From positions 1 to 6,170 of the forward strand of contig QMLW01000134.1 of assembly GCA_003646935.1 (NCBI GenBank): a DNA stretch of 6,170 nucleotides, in the 5' to 3' direction. This document shows, piece by piece, positions 1 to 5,604 of this stretch (position 1 is its first letter; each line of letters begins with the position of its first letter). A program made the translations under genes and the position numbers. The notes under the pieces were generated by a model, which did no database searches, had not been told where the DNA came from, and saw only the letters and a list, made by a program, of their open reading frames with translations. The stretch comes from Deltaproteobacteria bacterium (GTDB lineage: Bacteria > Desulfobacterota > DSM-4660 > Desulfatiglandales > B25-G16).

Positions 1-150
1 ATGGAAAATAACCCATTGAATAGAATGCCCCCTATCCTCTGAACGTCTAAGCGGAAACCACCTGCCTGTGCGGTGCACGCAGACAGGGGTGCAGAAAATG
101 CAGGACAAACGTATTTTAGGAACGGTTGGAAGAACCCTGCTAATCGCAAA
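1..150. other. Non-coding stretch with strong base-pairing potential; unidentified
   Basis: No convincing protein gene is visible; the only + strand reading frame from base 1 is 13 codons long (stop at 40-42). The sequence can fold. CACC 59-62, CCTG 65-68 and TGCG 69-72 pair with CGCA 78-81, CAGG 84-87 and GGTG 88-91 around a GTGCA loop, with only 2-base bulges. Outside it, bases 42-50 can pair with 116-127 (CTAA/TTAG, CGT/ACG, AA/TT). The loop TGCAC could also pair with GTGCA at 89-93 as a pseudoknot. This would suit a small structured RNA (6S-like rod or part of a pseudoknot-rich RNA), but I do not recognise the family and the 5' end may lie outside the window. Confidence 0.3.
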
Positions 151-164
151 AAGATAGTGAAGCT

Positions 165-183
165 CCCCGCCCACAGGGCGGGG
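165..183 (-). repeat. Right-end foldback hairpin of the IS200/IS605 element
   Basis: Perfect 8-bp stem, CCCCGCCC (165-172) and GGGCGGGG (176-183), around loop ACA. It lies just past the tnpA stop codon and matches the other end in stem length, CCCCG core and loop. In this family TnpA recognises such imperfect or perfect palindromes near each end. It could also act as a transcription terminator for tnpA, but no T-run follows it. Confidence 0.75.
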
Positions 184-187
184 CATC

Positions 188-619
188 TTAAAACAATTCT
201 AGCTGCGTGGGGGACTTTTCTTGTTCGCGATGGTACATAATATATTTCCTGATCACTTCTGTGGTTACTTTGTCGCCCACTGTTCGAGCAAAATATCCGT
301 CTTCCCAAAACTCTCCACCCCAAAGCTCTTTTTTCACTTTGGGATGCTCTTTGAATATTATACTGGCACTGATACTCTTGAGCATCCCTACCACCTTGGA
401 GATACTATATCTGGGTGGAAACGACAGAAAAATATGGACATGGTCTTGAGCTATCTCAAGGGTATCTATCTCAAAATCGTGATTCTTGGATATCTCTTCA
501 AATATCTTTTTTGTTCTATCTCTGATGTCACCTCTCAAGATCCACTTTCGATATTTCGGGGCCCACACCAGATGATATTTGGTGTCATAGACCGCATGGC
601 TGGTTCTCTTCAATCCCAT
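188..619 (-). CDS. tnpA: IS200/IS605 family transposase TnpA (Y1 HUH)
   Basis: Single-strand DNA transposase of the Y1 HUH class. It nicks and rejoins the element's ends through a 5'-phosphotyrosine link. The 143-residue length is normal for the family. The N-terminus (LKRTSHAVYDTKYHLVW) is typical; the metal-binding HUH motif is His60-Val-His62 and the nucleophile is most likely Tyr126 in KYI near the C-terminus. The ending in LELF is also common in the family. All key residues are present, so the protein looks functional. Start is the ATG at 619. No strong Shine-Dalgarno sits at normal distance; a purine-rich AGGGA lies further upstream beside a hairpin (643-657), which may limit translation. 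It is not a RAYT protein, because no REP-like repeats accompany it. Confidence 0.93.
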   Translation of the reverse strand: MGLKRTSHAVYDTKYHLVWAPKYRKWILRGDIRDRTKKIFEEISKNHDFEIDTLEIAQDHVHIFLSFPPRYSISKVVGMLKSISASIIFKEHPKVKKELWGGEFWEDGYFARTVGDKVTTEVIRKYIMYHREQEKSPTQLELF

Positions 620-642
620 GCGGTAAGTATAGCACAGCTATC

Positions 643-657
643 CCTGCCTTCGGCAGG
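643..657 (-). repeat. Small hairpin in the tnpA leader
   Basis: CCTGCC (643-648) and GGCAGG (652-657) form a perfect 6-bp stem with a 3-base loop, 24 bases upstream of the tnpA start in the tnpA leader. Leader structures that hide the ribosome binding site and keep transposase scarce are known for IS200. That role here is an inference from position. Confidence 0.4.
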
Positions 658-669
658 AGAACTTTTCAT

Positions 670-688
670 CCCCGTTTACAAAACGGGG
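670..688 (-). repeat. Left-end foldback hairpin of the IS200/IS605 element
   Basis: Perfect 8-bp stem, CCCCGTTT (670-677) and AAACGGGG (681-688), with loop ACA identical to that of the opposite end. It lies upstream of tnpA, as expected for the left end of an IS200-type element. The cleavage and target site should be a 4-5 base motif just outside it, around 689-697. Confidence 0.75.
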
Positions 689-717
689 TATTCAAGTTCT
701 GGGTTTGCATAAATCGG

Positions 718-762
718 TTCGCAACGTACAGGTCAGGGGTTCGATTCCCCTCATCTCCACCA
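718..762 (+). tRNA. 3' half of a tRNA (Ala-like), 5' half missing; attachment-site-like remnant
   Basis: From 735 the sequence reads as a standard T arm: stem AGGGG (735-739), loop TTCGATT, stem CCCCT (747-751). Then come the 3' acceptor strand CATCTCC (752-758), A73 and an encoded CCA (760-762). Before it AGGTC (730-734) fits a class I variable loop, CGTAC (725-729) an anticodon-stem 3' strand and TTCGCAA (718-724) an anticodon loop reading CGC (Ala). T at position 70 would allow the G3-U70 pair that marks tRNA-Ala and tmRNA. No GTACG strand or D arm precedes it, so it cannot form a tRNA. The limits match an integrase crossover in the anticodon loop. A tmRNA 3' end is the less likely alternative. 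Confidence 0.6.
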
Positions 763-804
763 TTTTTTCTCTGTGCTTTCGGTGCCCCTGTGGTAGGCCA
801 AAAG

Positions 805-811
805 AAAGGAG
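805..811 (+). promoter_or_regulatory. Ribosome binding site deciding the hisB TTG start
   Basis: AAAGGAG lies 6 bases before the TTG at 818-820. No ATG or GTG in frame is better placed, and translation from this TTG gives an N-terminus of normal HisB length. Confidence 0.7.
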
Positions 812-817
812 TACTCA

Positions 818-1405
818 TTGAAGCGTATCGCCGAGATCGAAAGAAAGACAAAGGAAACGGATATCAGGCTCACCCTCAATCTGGATGGAAAGGGCGCTTC
901 ATCTATCGATACAGGCATTCCATTCTTGGATCATATGTTCGAGCTTCTCTCTGCCCATGGATTTATAGATATTGATATAAAGGCAAAGGGGGATACCGAG
1001 ATCGACTATCACCATACCGTTGAGGACATAGGTATATGCCTCGGCAGCGCAATAAACAAGGCCCTGGGCGATAAGAAGGGCATCACGAGGTACGGATTTG
1101 CCATAGTCCCCATGGATGAGGCCCTGGCACGGGTGGTAATCGACATCTCAAACAGACCATACCTTTCTTATAGGGTATCTTTAAAGAAGAGTGTGACGGG
1201 TCAGTTTGACATAAACATCCTCAAGGAGCTTTTTAAGGCGGTCGTTAATAACGCGGGAATCACCATGCACATCGAGCTTCTCTCAGGTGCTGACGCTCAT
1301 CACGCTGCGGAGTCCGTGTTCAAGGCCTTTGCCAGGGCACTGGACCAGGCAGCGCAAATCGATGAGAGGTTGGATGCCGTCCCATCCACAAAGGGACTTC
1401 TGTGA
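818..1405 (+). CDS. hisB: Imidazoleglycerol-phosphate dehydratase HisB (monofunctional)
   Basis: Removes water from imidazole glycerol phosphate to give imidazole acetol phosphate, a middle step of histidine synthesis in the cytoplasm. The 195 residues match the monofunctional enzyme; there is no N-terminal histidinol-phosphatase domain as in enterobacteria. Metal-binding motifs are all present: FLDHM around His39, DYHHTVED (His65, His66, Glu69) and DAHHAAE (His161, His162, Glu165), and the C-terminus keeps the usual PSTKGLL end. Translation starts at TTG with a good Shine-Dalgarno. No other his gene is in the window: an att-like tRNA scar lies 55 bases upstream and a long non-coding gap follows, so it is not in a his operon here on its downstream side. 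The upstream side may have been separated by the integration event. Confidence 0.96.
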   Translation: MKRIAEIERKTKETDIRLTLNLDGKGASSIDTGIPFLDHMFELLSAHGFIDIDIKAKGDTEIDYHHTVEDIGICLGSAINKALGDKKGITRYGFAIVPMDEALARVVIDISNRPYLSYRVSLKKSVTGQFDINILKELFKAVVNNAGITMHIELLSGADAHHAAESVFKAFARALDQAAQIDERLDAVPSTKGLL

Positions 1406-1585
1406 TTATCAACTACGTGGTGTTTTTTATTATTCTGTGATTTTTCCGATAGATCAAAAGAGTATTTGCTGAAGTTCCCATACCACCGCTCATTGCCTTT
1501 TCAGTATTCCCCTTATCGAAAAGCATTTAACGCCTTTCTATCATCATAGAATTTAATAAATACGGTTTTTAATGAGAATTATATG

Positions 1586-1612
1586 ATTGCATGCTGCAAT
1601 GCTTATTTTTTT
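1586..1612 (+). terminator. Possible Rho-independent terminator downstream of hisB
   Basis: ATTGCA (1586-1591) and TGCAAT (1595-1600) form a 6-bp stem with a TGC loop. A short gap and then seven consecutive T (1606-1612) follow. The stem is AT-rich and weak, and it lies about 180 bases after hisB, so it is only a candidate. Confidence 0.35.
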
Positions 1613-1613
1613 C

Positions 1614-1643
1614 TTGACATAGGTTGAGAAATATGTTCATATT
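1614..1643 (+). promoter_or_regulatory. Possible sigma-70 promoter
   Basis: A perfect -35 box TTGACA (1614-1619) is followed after 18 bases by CATATT (1638-1643), a four-of-six match to TATAAT. It points toward ugd, but 330 bases upstream of its start, and stands directly after the T-run of the possible terminator. In AT-rich DNA this could be chance. Confidence 0.25.
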
Positions 1644-1765
1644 TTGAACGCTTTTACCCTCCATCCTATGCGCTAAATTTCCATTTAATTTCAACAGGTT
1701 ATATGCTATCACAGCATGTAATTCAAGGGGCGGAGCTTTCTAGGCACAACGCGCAAATTCTTGTA

Positions 1766-1828
1766 AGCTCATAGCTCACTGCTGAAAGCTCACAGCTAAC
1801 AGCTCACATAGCATAGCGCAAAGGGCAA
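1766..1828. repeat. Degenerate 7-base tandem repeat, nine units
   Basis: Read in steps of seven from 1766 the units follow AGCTCAC (reverse complement GTGAGCT). The exact core AGCTCA occurs at 1766, 1773, 1787 and 1801, with variants AGCTAAC at 1794 and TGCTGAA at 1780. The last units shift to an AGCGCAA type (1815). The strict 7-base register through varied units marks it as a true repeat, not chance. Its function is unknown. Confidence 0.65.
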
Positions 1829-1918
1829 GGAAATTGCGTCCATGATTAAAGGACTTATCAAGTCACTGAAACAATAATCATAACCTATCAGATATCCGCT
1901 TTAAGCTAATTTATTCCT

Positions 1919-1956
1919 ATGAGCTATTTATCGCCATGCGCTTAGCGCTTTGCACT
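1919..1956. repeat. Second heptamer cluster, opposite orientation, just before ugd
   Basis: ATGAGCT at 1919 is followed by ATGCGCT (1936), TAGCGCT (1943) and TTGCACT (1950), the last three exactly seven bases apart. These are the reverse-complement form of the units at 1766-1828. The two clusters can therefore partly pair. It ends 6 bases before the ugd Shine-Dalgarno, so it would lie in the mRNA leader. Confidence 0.5.
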
Positions 1957-1972
1957 AAATAGAGGGGTATTC

Positions 1973-3298
1973 ATGAACATCACTATGGTTGGCACTGGCT
2001 ATGTAGGATTGGTATCCGGTGCGGGTTTGGCGGATTTCGGCATGCACGTCATGTGTGTTGATAAAGACGCCGAGAGAATCGATAAGCTCAATGCCGGAGA
2101 GATACCCTTTTACGAGCCAGGCTTGGAGGAGCTGGTTTCTCGAAACGTGAAGAATGGAAGGCTCTCCTTCAGCACCGATCTAAAGACGGCGGTTAATCGT
2201 TCCCTTGTCATTTTTATCGCTGTGGGCACACCCGATGACGGGAGCGGTCAGCCGGACCTTTCTCAGCTGTATGAGGTGGGGGAAGAGCTGGGGGAAATCA
2301 TCGATGACTATAAGGTATTGGTCATTAAGAGTACCGTGCCTGTTGGCACCAACCGCCGTATCAAAGAGATGATTCAGGTAAAGCTTAAGAAGGGCCTCAA
2401 GGTGAATATCGTCTCTAATCCGGAATTCTTACGTGAGGGATCAGCCATCGAGGACTTTATGCGGCCGAATAGGGTGGTGCTTGGCTCGAACAGCCAAAAA
2501 GCATTGGCGATTGTAAAAGATATCTACAGGGGGCTCTATCTTATAGAAACCCCCTTTGTGGTGACGAATCTGGAGACAGCTGAATTGATAAAGTATGCCT
2601 CAAACGCCTTTTTAGCCACGAAAATATCGTTCATAAATGAGGTTGCCAGCATTTGTGAGAAGATTGGGGCTGATGTGCACCAGGTAGCAAAGGCCATGGG
2701 GTTGGATAAGAGGATCGGTCCCAAATTCTTGCATCCTGGACCAGGGTATGGGGGTTCCTGTTTTCCCAAAGATACCCTTGCATTTGCCCATTTGGGAAAA
2801 ACCGTGGGATCGCCGGTGAGCATAGTTGAAGCGGTTATTGAAGTAAACAGGGCACAACGATTGCGAATGGTAACCAAAGCAGAGGATGCTCTTGGTTCCT
2901 TGCAGGGAAAAACCATCGGCATCCTGGGATTGACCTTTAAGCCGAACACAAGCGATGTGAGGGAATCCCCTGCTATAGATATTGCGAGTACGCTATTGAG
3001 CAAGGGAGCAGCCATAAAAGCATACGATCCTGAGGGGATGGAAGAATTTAAAAAGGCCATGGGTGATGAAAAAATCTCATATAGCAGCACACCATATGAT
3101 GTTGCCAAAGGGGCGGAAGCGCTTGTAATCATCACAGAGTGGAACGAGTTCAGGAGCCTCGAGCTCAAAAAGATAAAATCGCTTCTCGCAAATCCAGTGA
3201 TCCTGGATTTAAGAAACATCTACGAGCCTGAGATAATGGCTGAATTAGGTTTCACATACTTTGGGGTTGGAAGAGGAATAACCAAAGCCGCTCAATAA
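1973..3298 (+). CDS. ugd: UDP-glucose 6-dehydrogenase
   Basis: Oxidises UDP-glucose twice with NAD+ to UDP-glucuronate, a cytoplasmic precursor of capsule, O-antigen and other polysaccharides. The 441 residues are normal and all three domains are present: N-terminal Rossmann fold with GTGYVGL (7-13), the IPFYEPGLEEL and GTP segments, STVPVGT (120-126), SNPEFLREGSAIEDF (148-162), the middle domain with AELIKYASN (Lys207, Asn211) and catalytic Cys263 in GGSCFPKD, and the C-terminal UDP-binding part with FKPNTSDVRESPAI (322-335). The motifs fit the UDP-glucose enzyme (Ugd/TuaD) better than the WbpA UDP-N-acetylglucosamine type, though related substrates cannot be excluded. Start ATG has GAGGGG 5 bases upstream. 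It heads the sugar-nucleotide genes that follow. Confidence 0.95.
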   Translation: MNITMVGTGYVGLVSGAGLADFGMHVMCVDKDAERIDKLNAGEIPFYEPGLEELVSRNVKNGRLSFSTDLKTAVNRSLVIFIAVGTPDDGSGQPDLSQLYEVGEELGEIIDDYKVLVIKSTVPVGTNRRIKEMIQVKLKKGLKVNIVSNPEFLREGSAIEDFMRPNRVVLGSNSQKALAIVKDIYRGLYLIETPFVVTNLETAELIKYASNAFLATKISFINEVASICEKIGADVHQVAKAMGLDKRIGPKFLHPGPGYGGSCFPKDTLAFAHLGKTVGSPVSIVEAVIEVNRAQRLRMVTKAEDALGSLQGKTIGILGLTFKPNTSDVRESPAIDIASTLLSKGAAIKAYDPEGMEEFKKAMGDEKISYSSTPYDVAKGAEALVIITEWNEFRSLELKKIKSLLANPVILDLRNIYEPEIMAELGFTYFGVGRGITKAAQ

Positions 3299-3312
3299 AC
3301 CGCGAATCATCT

Positions 3313-3367
3313 ATGAGCTATATACAGCTATGAACTGTGAAGTTTTCTTCTGAATTCGCTTTGAGCT
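3313..3367. repeat. Degenerate heptamer repeats between ugd and mntA
   Basis: ATGAGCT (3313), ACAGCT (3324), ATGAACT (3330), GTGAAGT (3337), ATTCGCT (3354) and TTGAGCT (3361) fill most of the 79-base gap. Several neighbours are exactly seven bases apart. They match the orientation of the cluster at 1919-1956 and are more decayed. No promoter, strong ribosome site or terminator is clear in this gap. Confidence 0.45.
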
Positions 3368-3377
3368 TTCATCTATT

Positions 3378-3818
3378 ATGCTGCCACACTTTAAAAAAAT
3401 AAAACACGCAATAAAAGATTCCCAAAGACAAGATATTATTGAGGCGATTTCTTCTTATCTGGTATCCAAAAAGAAGGAGATCTCTGTTGCCTATTTATTT
3501 GGATCATTTATCACCCAAGACTACTTCTCGGACATCGATATCGGTATTCTCACCGAGAAGACCTTAGCAGAGCCACTATCCTTTGAAATAGGCCTCGAGA
3601 TTGAGCTCGGAAGGATTGCGGAATATCAAGTAGATACAAGGATACTCAATGGCGCGCCTTTATCTTTTTGTCGAGAAGTAATTCGACATGGCAGAGTGAT
3701 ACTAGATAGAGATCCAAATTTACGCTCAGACTTCGAAGGGATGGTGCTGAAGAAGTACTTTGATTTTTCTCGCTTCCACCGTCGCTACTTGGCCGAGGTG
3801 TTAAATGCCCCTTTATGA
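3378..3818 (+). CDS. mntA: MntA-type nucleotidyltransferase, antitoxin of a MntA-HepT pair
   Basis: Minimal nucleotidyltransferase of the MNT family. Known MntA antitoxins add AMP to a tyrosine of the partner HepT and so silence it. The 146-residue protein has the fold's signature GSF (42-44) followed by DID (Asp52, Asp54) and a third acidic residue Asp86 in QVDTRIL; the later REVIRHGRVILDRD segment is also typical. The spacer between GS and DxD is 8 residues, shorter than the usual 10, so the active-site loop is trimmed. The start ATG at 3378 has no strong Shine-Dalgarno. The stop overlaps the start of hepT by 14 bases, the normal translational coupling of such modules. It lies between ugd and a sugar dehydrogenase fragment, with no link to their pathway. 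Confidence 0.88.
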   Translation: MLPHFKKIKHAIKDSQRQDIIEAISSYLVSKKKEISVAYLFGSFITQDYFSDIDIGILTEKTLAEPLSFEIGLEIELGRIAEYQVDTRILNGAPLSFCREVIRHGRVILDRDPNLRSDFEGMVLKKYFDFSRFHRRYLAEVLNAPL

Positions 3819-4248
3819 TCAGGAAAGGATGGTAAAGCTCGTTTCCGAGCACAGAAAGAGTATTTCCCGCCTTCACGCCCTCTCCGAGGTTGATCGTGAA
3901 ATATTTCTCAGTGATCCTGATAAGATCGGAAGCGCGAAATATCATTTTATTGTCGCTATCGAAACATGTATCGATATATGCAATCACGTTATTTCGCGTA
4001 ATGGCTTTAGGGTTCCGGAAGACTATGGAGATACATTTAAGGTATTGGAGGAGGTTGGTGCATTCGATAGTGAATTCGCAGAGCAACTCAAAAATATGGC
4101 CAAATTTCGGAACCGCCTGGTTCACCTCTATTGGGAAGTGGACGATGCCCAGCTCTATGATATTCTTCACGGCAGGTTAGGTGATTTTAAGAAATTCCTT
4201 AATTCTATTGCTGAGTTTCTGGGATGGCAGAACCTGAAAACGTCTTAA
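3805..4248 (+). CDS. hepT: HepT-type HEPN (DUF86) toxin ribonuclease
   Basis: HEPN-domain RNase toxin; members of this group cut RNA and are blocked when MntA AMPylates a tyrosine near the active site. The 147-residue all-helical protein carries the complete R-X4-H-X-Y motif, Arg102, His107 and Tyr109 in FRNRLVHLYW, so both catalytic and modification residues are present. Also typical are AIETCIDICNHVISRNGFRVPEDYGDTF (51-78; broken here only by the family's usual variation) and EVDDAQLYDIL after the motif. Start ATG has GAGGTG 4 bases upstream, inside the mntA end. Seen: an intact two-gene module. Inferred: a mobile toxin-antitoxin or phage-defence unit that entered the polysaccharide locus. 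Confidence 0.9.
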   Translation: MPLYDQERMVKLVSEHRKSISRLHALSEVDREIFLSDPDKIGSAKYHFIVAIETCIDICNHVISRNGFRVPEDYGDTFKVLEEVGAFDSEFAEQLKNMAKFRNRLVHLYWEVDDAQLYDILHGRLGDFKKFLNSIAEFLGWQNLKTS

Positions 4249-4254
4249 AGATAG

Positions 4255-4875
4255 CGAAATGAAGAGGAAGAAGGTCGAGATCTCATTCAATTGGCAGATA
4301 AAAACAAACTCACTCTAATGGTGGGGCACATTCTCCAGTATCACGGTGCAGTTATCAAGTTGAAGGAGCTCATTGATTCAGGTGAGCTGGGAAAAATCCA
4401 GTATCTCTACTCAAATCGCCTCAATATCGGCAAGATTCGGACTGAGGAAAATATCCTCTGGAGCTTCGCACCCCATGACATATCCGTGATCCTCATGCTC
4501 TTGGGGGAGATGCCGCAAACGCTCTGTGCCACAGGAGGAGAATACCTTCAACAGCAGATTCCGGACACCACCCTCACTAACCTGGATTTTCTCAGCGGCG
4601 TTAAGGCGCATATCTTCGTGTCCTGGCTTCATCCATTTAAGGAGCAGAAGTTGGTGGTGGTGGGCGATAAGAAGATGGCGGTGTTCGATGATATGAGTGA
4701 GGAGAGGCTCTTGCTCTACCCCCATAAGATTGAGTGGCTTCAGCTAATTCCTGTTGCATCCAAGGCCGAGGCGGAGGCAGTACCCCTTACCATGGAAGAA
4801 CCGCTCAAGGCCGAGTGCAGGCATTTTATCGATTGCGTAGCCAGTGGAGATCGCCCCAAAACAGACGGCGCGTAG
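4255..4875 (+). pseudogene. Gfo/Idh/MocA sugar dehydrogenase, N-terminal domain missing, ended by in-frame amber codon
   Basis: Remnant of an NAD-dependent sugar-nucleotide oxidoreductase, most like the WbpB/WlbA type that oxidises C3 of UDP-N-acetylglucosaminuronate. Homology seems to begin at EEGRDLIQLA (from about 4264), the end of the Rossmann domain. It continues through VGHILQYH, the substrate-side segment with the catalytic-type PHDIS (4471-4485) and the C-terminal beta-sheet domain. The Rossmann fold with its glycine motif and the EKP lysine, roughly 100 residues, is absent and is not found elsewhere in the window. Only a TTG (4291) is available as start, without a good ribosome site. 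The frame stops at TAG 4873-4875 after RPKTDGA, but the same frame goes on with homologous sequence into the next gene. It cannot work as a dehydrogenase. Confidence 0.8.
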
Positions 4876-4884
4876 GGATTCCGC
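4873..4884 (+). promoter_or_regulatory. Amber codon overlapping a ribosome-binding-site-like sequence
   Basis: The TAG that ends the dehydrogenase remnant is part of TAGGGA (4873-4878), which sits 6 bases before GTG 4885 in the same frame. A ribosome stopping here could restart at once and make the acetyltransferase. Confidence 0.35.
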
Positions 4885-5604
4885 GTGCTACAGGTGCTCC
4901 AGGCATCACAGAAATCTCTCAACGAAAATGGACGCACGATCAGGTTGGGTCAACCAGCGGCTTCCCCTGAAATAGCCACGAACGATGAAAGAGCTAAGAG
5001 CTGCTTCGTCCATGAGTCCGCATACGTGGATGAAGGGGTGGAGATTGGTGCCGGATCCAAGATATGGCATTTTTCCCACATCCTCTCAGGATCTCGTATC
5101 GGAAAAAACTATAACATCGGGCAGAACGTGGTCATCGGCCCGGATGTCCACATCGGGAACGGCTGTAAGATACAGAATAATGTCTCCATATATAAGGGGA
5201 TAACCCTGGAAGATGAGGTATTCTGCGGGCCATCCATGGTGTTCACCAATGTGTATAATCCTCGGAGCGCGATCAAAAGGATGGGGGAGCTTCGCCCCAC
5301 CCTTGTGAGGAAGGGAGCAACCATAGGCGCCAATGCCACCATAATGTGCGGCATCACCATTGGAAGGTATGCATTTATTGGATCAGGGGCAATGGCGCTC
5401 GAGGATGTGCCGGATTATGCTTTAGTGGCCGGCAATCCCGCAAAAAGAAAGGGCTGGATGTGCGCCTGCGGCATACAGCTTGATTTTAAGGGAGAGGTGG
5501 CGCTCTGCAGGGCATGCAAGAGGAGATATACGAAACCGAAACCTGAGATGATACTAGAAGAGGAAAAGGAACCTGCTGATGAAAGTACCGTTATTGGACC
5601 TTAA
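4885..5604 (+). CDS. WbpD/WlbB-type sugar-nucleotide N-acetyltransferase (left-handed beta-helix)
   Basis: Acetylates the 3-amino group of a UDP-2-acetamido-3-amino-uronic acid, using acetyl-CoA; a cytoplasmic step toward diacetamido-uronic sugars of O-antigen or capsule. Hexapeptide repeats run from about residue 41 ([17 protein letters not shown]) through [19 protein letters not shown] to [13 protein letters not shown], with the family segments NNVSIYKG and FTNVYNPR, and ALVAGNPAK closes the helix. A tail with C-A-C-G (193-196) and C-R-A-C (208-211) looks like a small zinc ribbon. Residues 1 to about 35 are not acetyltransferase: they continue the C-terminal helix of the preceding dehydrogenase, so the true start is uncertain (GTG 4885 shown; TTG at the RLGQ leucine is another). 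The end overlaps the next gene by 26 bases. Confidence 0.88.
   Translation: MLQVLQASQKSLNENGRTIRLGQPAASPEIATNDERAKSCFVHESAYVDEGVEIGAGSKIWHFSHILSGSRIGKNYNIGQNVVIGPDVHIGNGCKIQNNVSIYKGITLEDEVFCGPSMVFTNVYNPRSAIKRMGELRPTLVRKGATIGANATIMCGITIGRYAFIGSGAMALEDVPDYALVAGNPAKRKGWMCACGIQLDFKGEVALCRACKRRYTKPKPEMILEEEKEPADESTVIGP

Larger units (their letters stand above)
150..700 (-). mobile_element. IS200/IS605-family insertion sequence, tnpA only
   Basis: A compact element made of one Y1 transposase gene flanked by two matching subterminal hairpins, the usual layout of IS200-type single-strand transposons, which lack inverted terminal repeats and do not duplicate their target. The hairpin beyond the tnpA stop (165-183) and the one before its start (670-688) both have 8-bp stems opening with CCCCG and an identical 3-base loop. 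No tnpB is present. Outer limits are approximate, because the cleavage sites of this family lie a few bases outside the hairpins and cannot be fixed from one copy. The gene and both hairpins are intact, so the element may be active or recently active. Confidence 0.8.
1406..1972. other. 567-base AT-rich intergenic region with heptamer repeats
   Basis: No supported gene. It holds a hairpin plus T-run (1586-1612), a TTGACA promoter-like box (1614), a small hairpin (ATGCT 1703-1707 / AGCAT 1713-1717) and two clusters of degenerate 7-base repeats (1766-1828 and 1919-1956). An 11-codon frame starting at ATG 1842 has no coding support. The composition is more AT-rich than the flanking genes. Confidence 0.6.

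Noticed and set aside
221..712. 163-codon + strand frame over the IS
   Set aside because: Antisense shadow of tnpA, whose HUH motif and tyrosine make the minus strand the coding one.
100..725. Group I intron or IStron in the tRNA anticodon loop
   Set aside because: AAAGATAGT near 150 recalls the P7 3' strand, but no matching P7 5' strand or P3-P8 core is found and tnpA runs in the opposite sense.
1..762. A tmRNA gene interrupted by the IS
   Set aside because: The T arm and CTCCACCA end would fit, and the left part can form pseudoknots, but the usual GGAC before the T stem reads GGTC, and neither a tag frame nor an H2 strand is recognisable. Kept only as an alternative.
666..851. Minus-strand 61-codon frame containing GDEGNRTPDL
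   Set aside because: This is the well-known false protein made by translating the antisense of a tRNA 3' end; it spans the T arm and the IS hairpin.
1411..1430. Terminator just after hisB
   Set aside because: There is a T-run at about 1423, but the preceding bases give only a mismatched 3-4 bp stem.
1766..1828. CRISPR-like array
   Set aside because: Units are 7 bases with no spacers and no cas genes nearby.
1842..1877. 11-codon frame MIKGLIKSLKQ
   Set aside because: Very short, no good ribosome site, no recognised leader-peptide features.
2536..3219. 227-codon minus-strand frame
   Set aside because: Lies wholly inside ugd, which has all family motifs; no recognisable protein features of its own.
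3646..4170. 174-codon minus-strand frame across mntA and hepT
   Set aside because: Shadow of two overlapping genes with clear motifs on the + strand.
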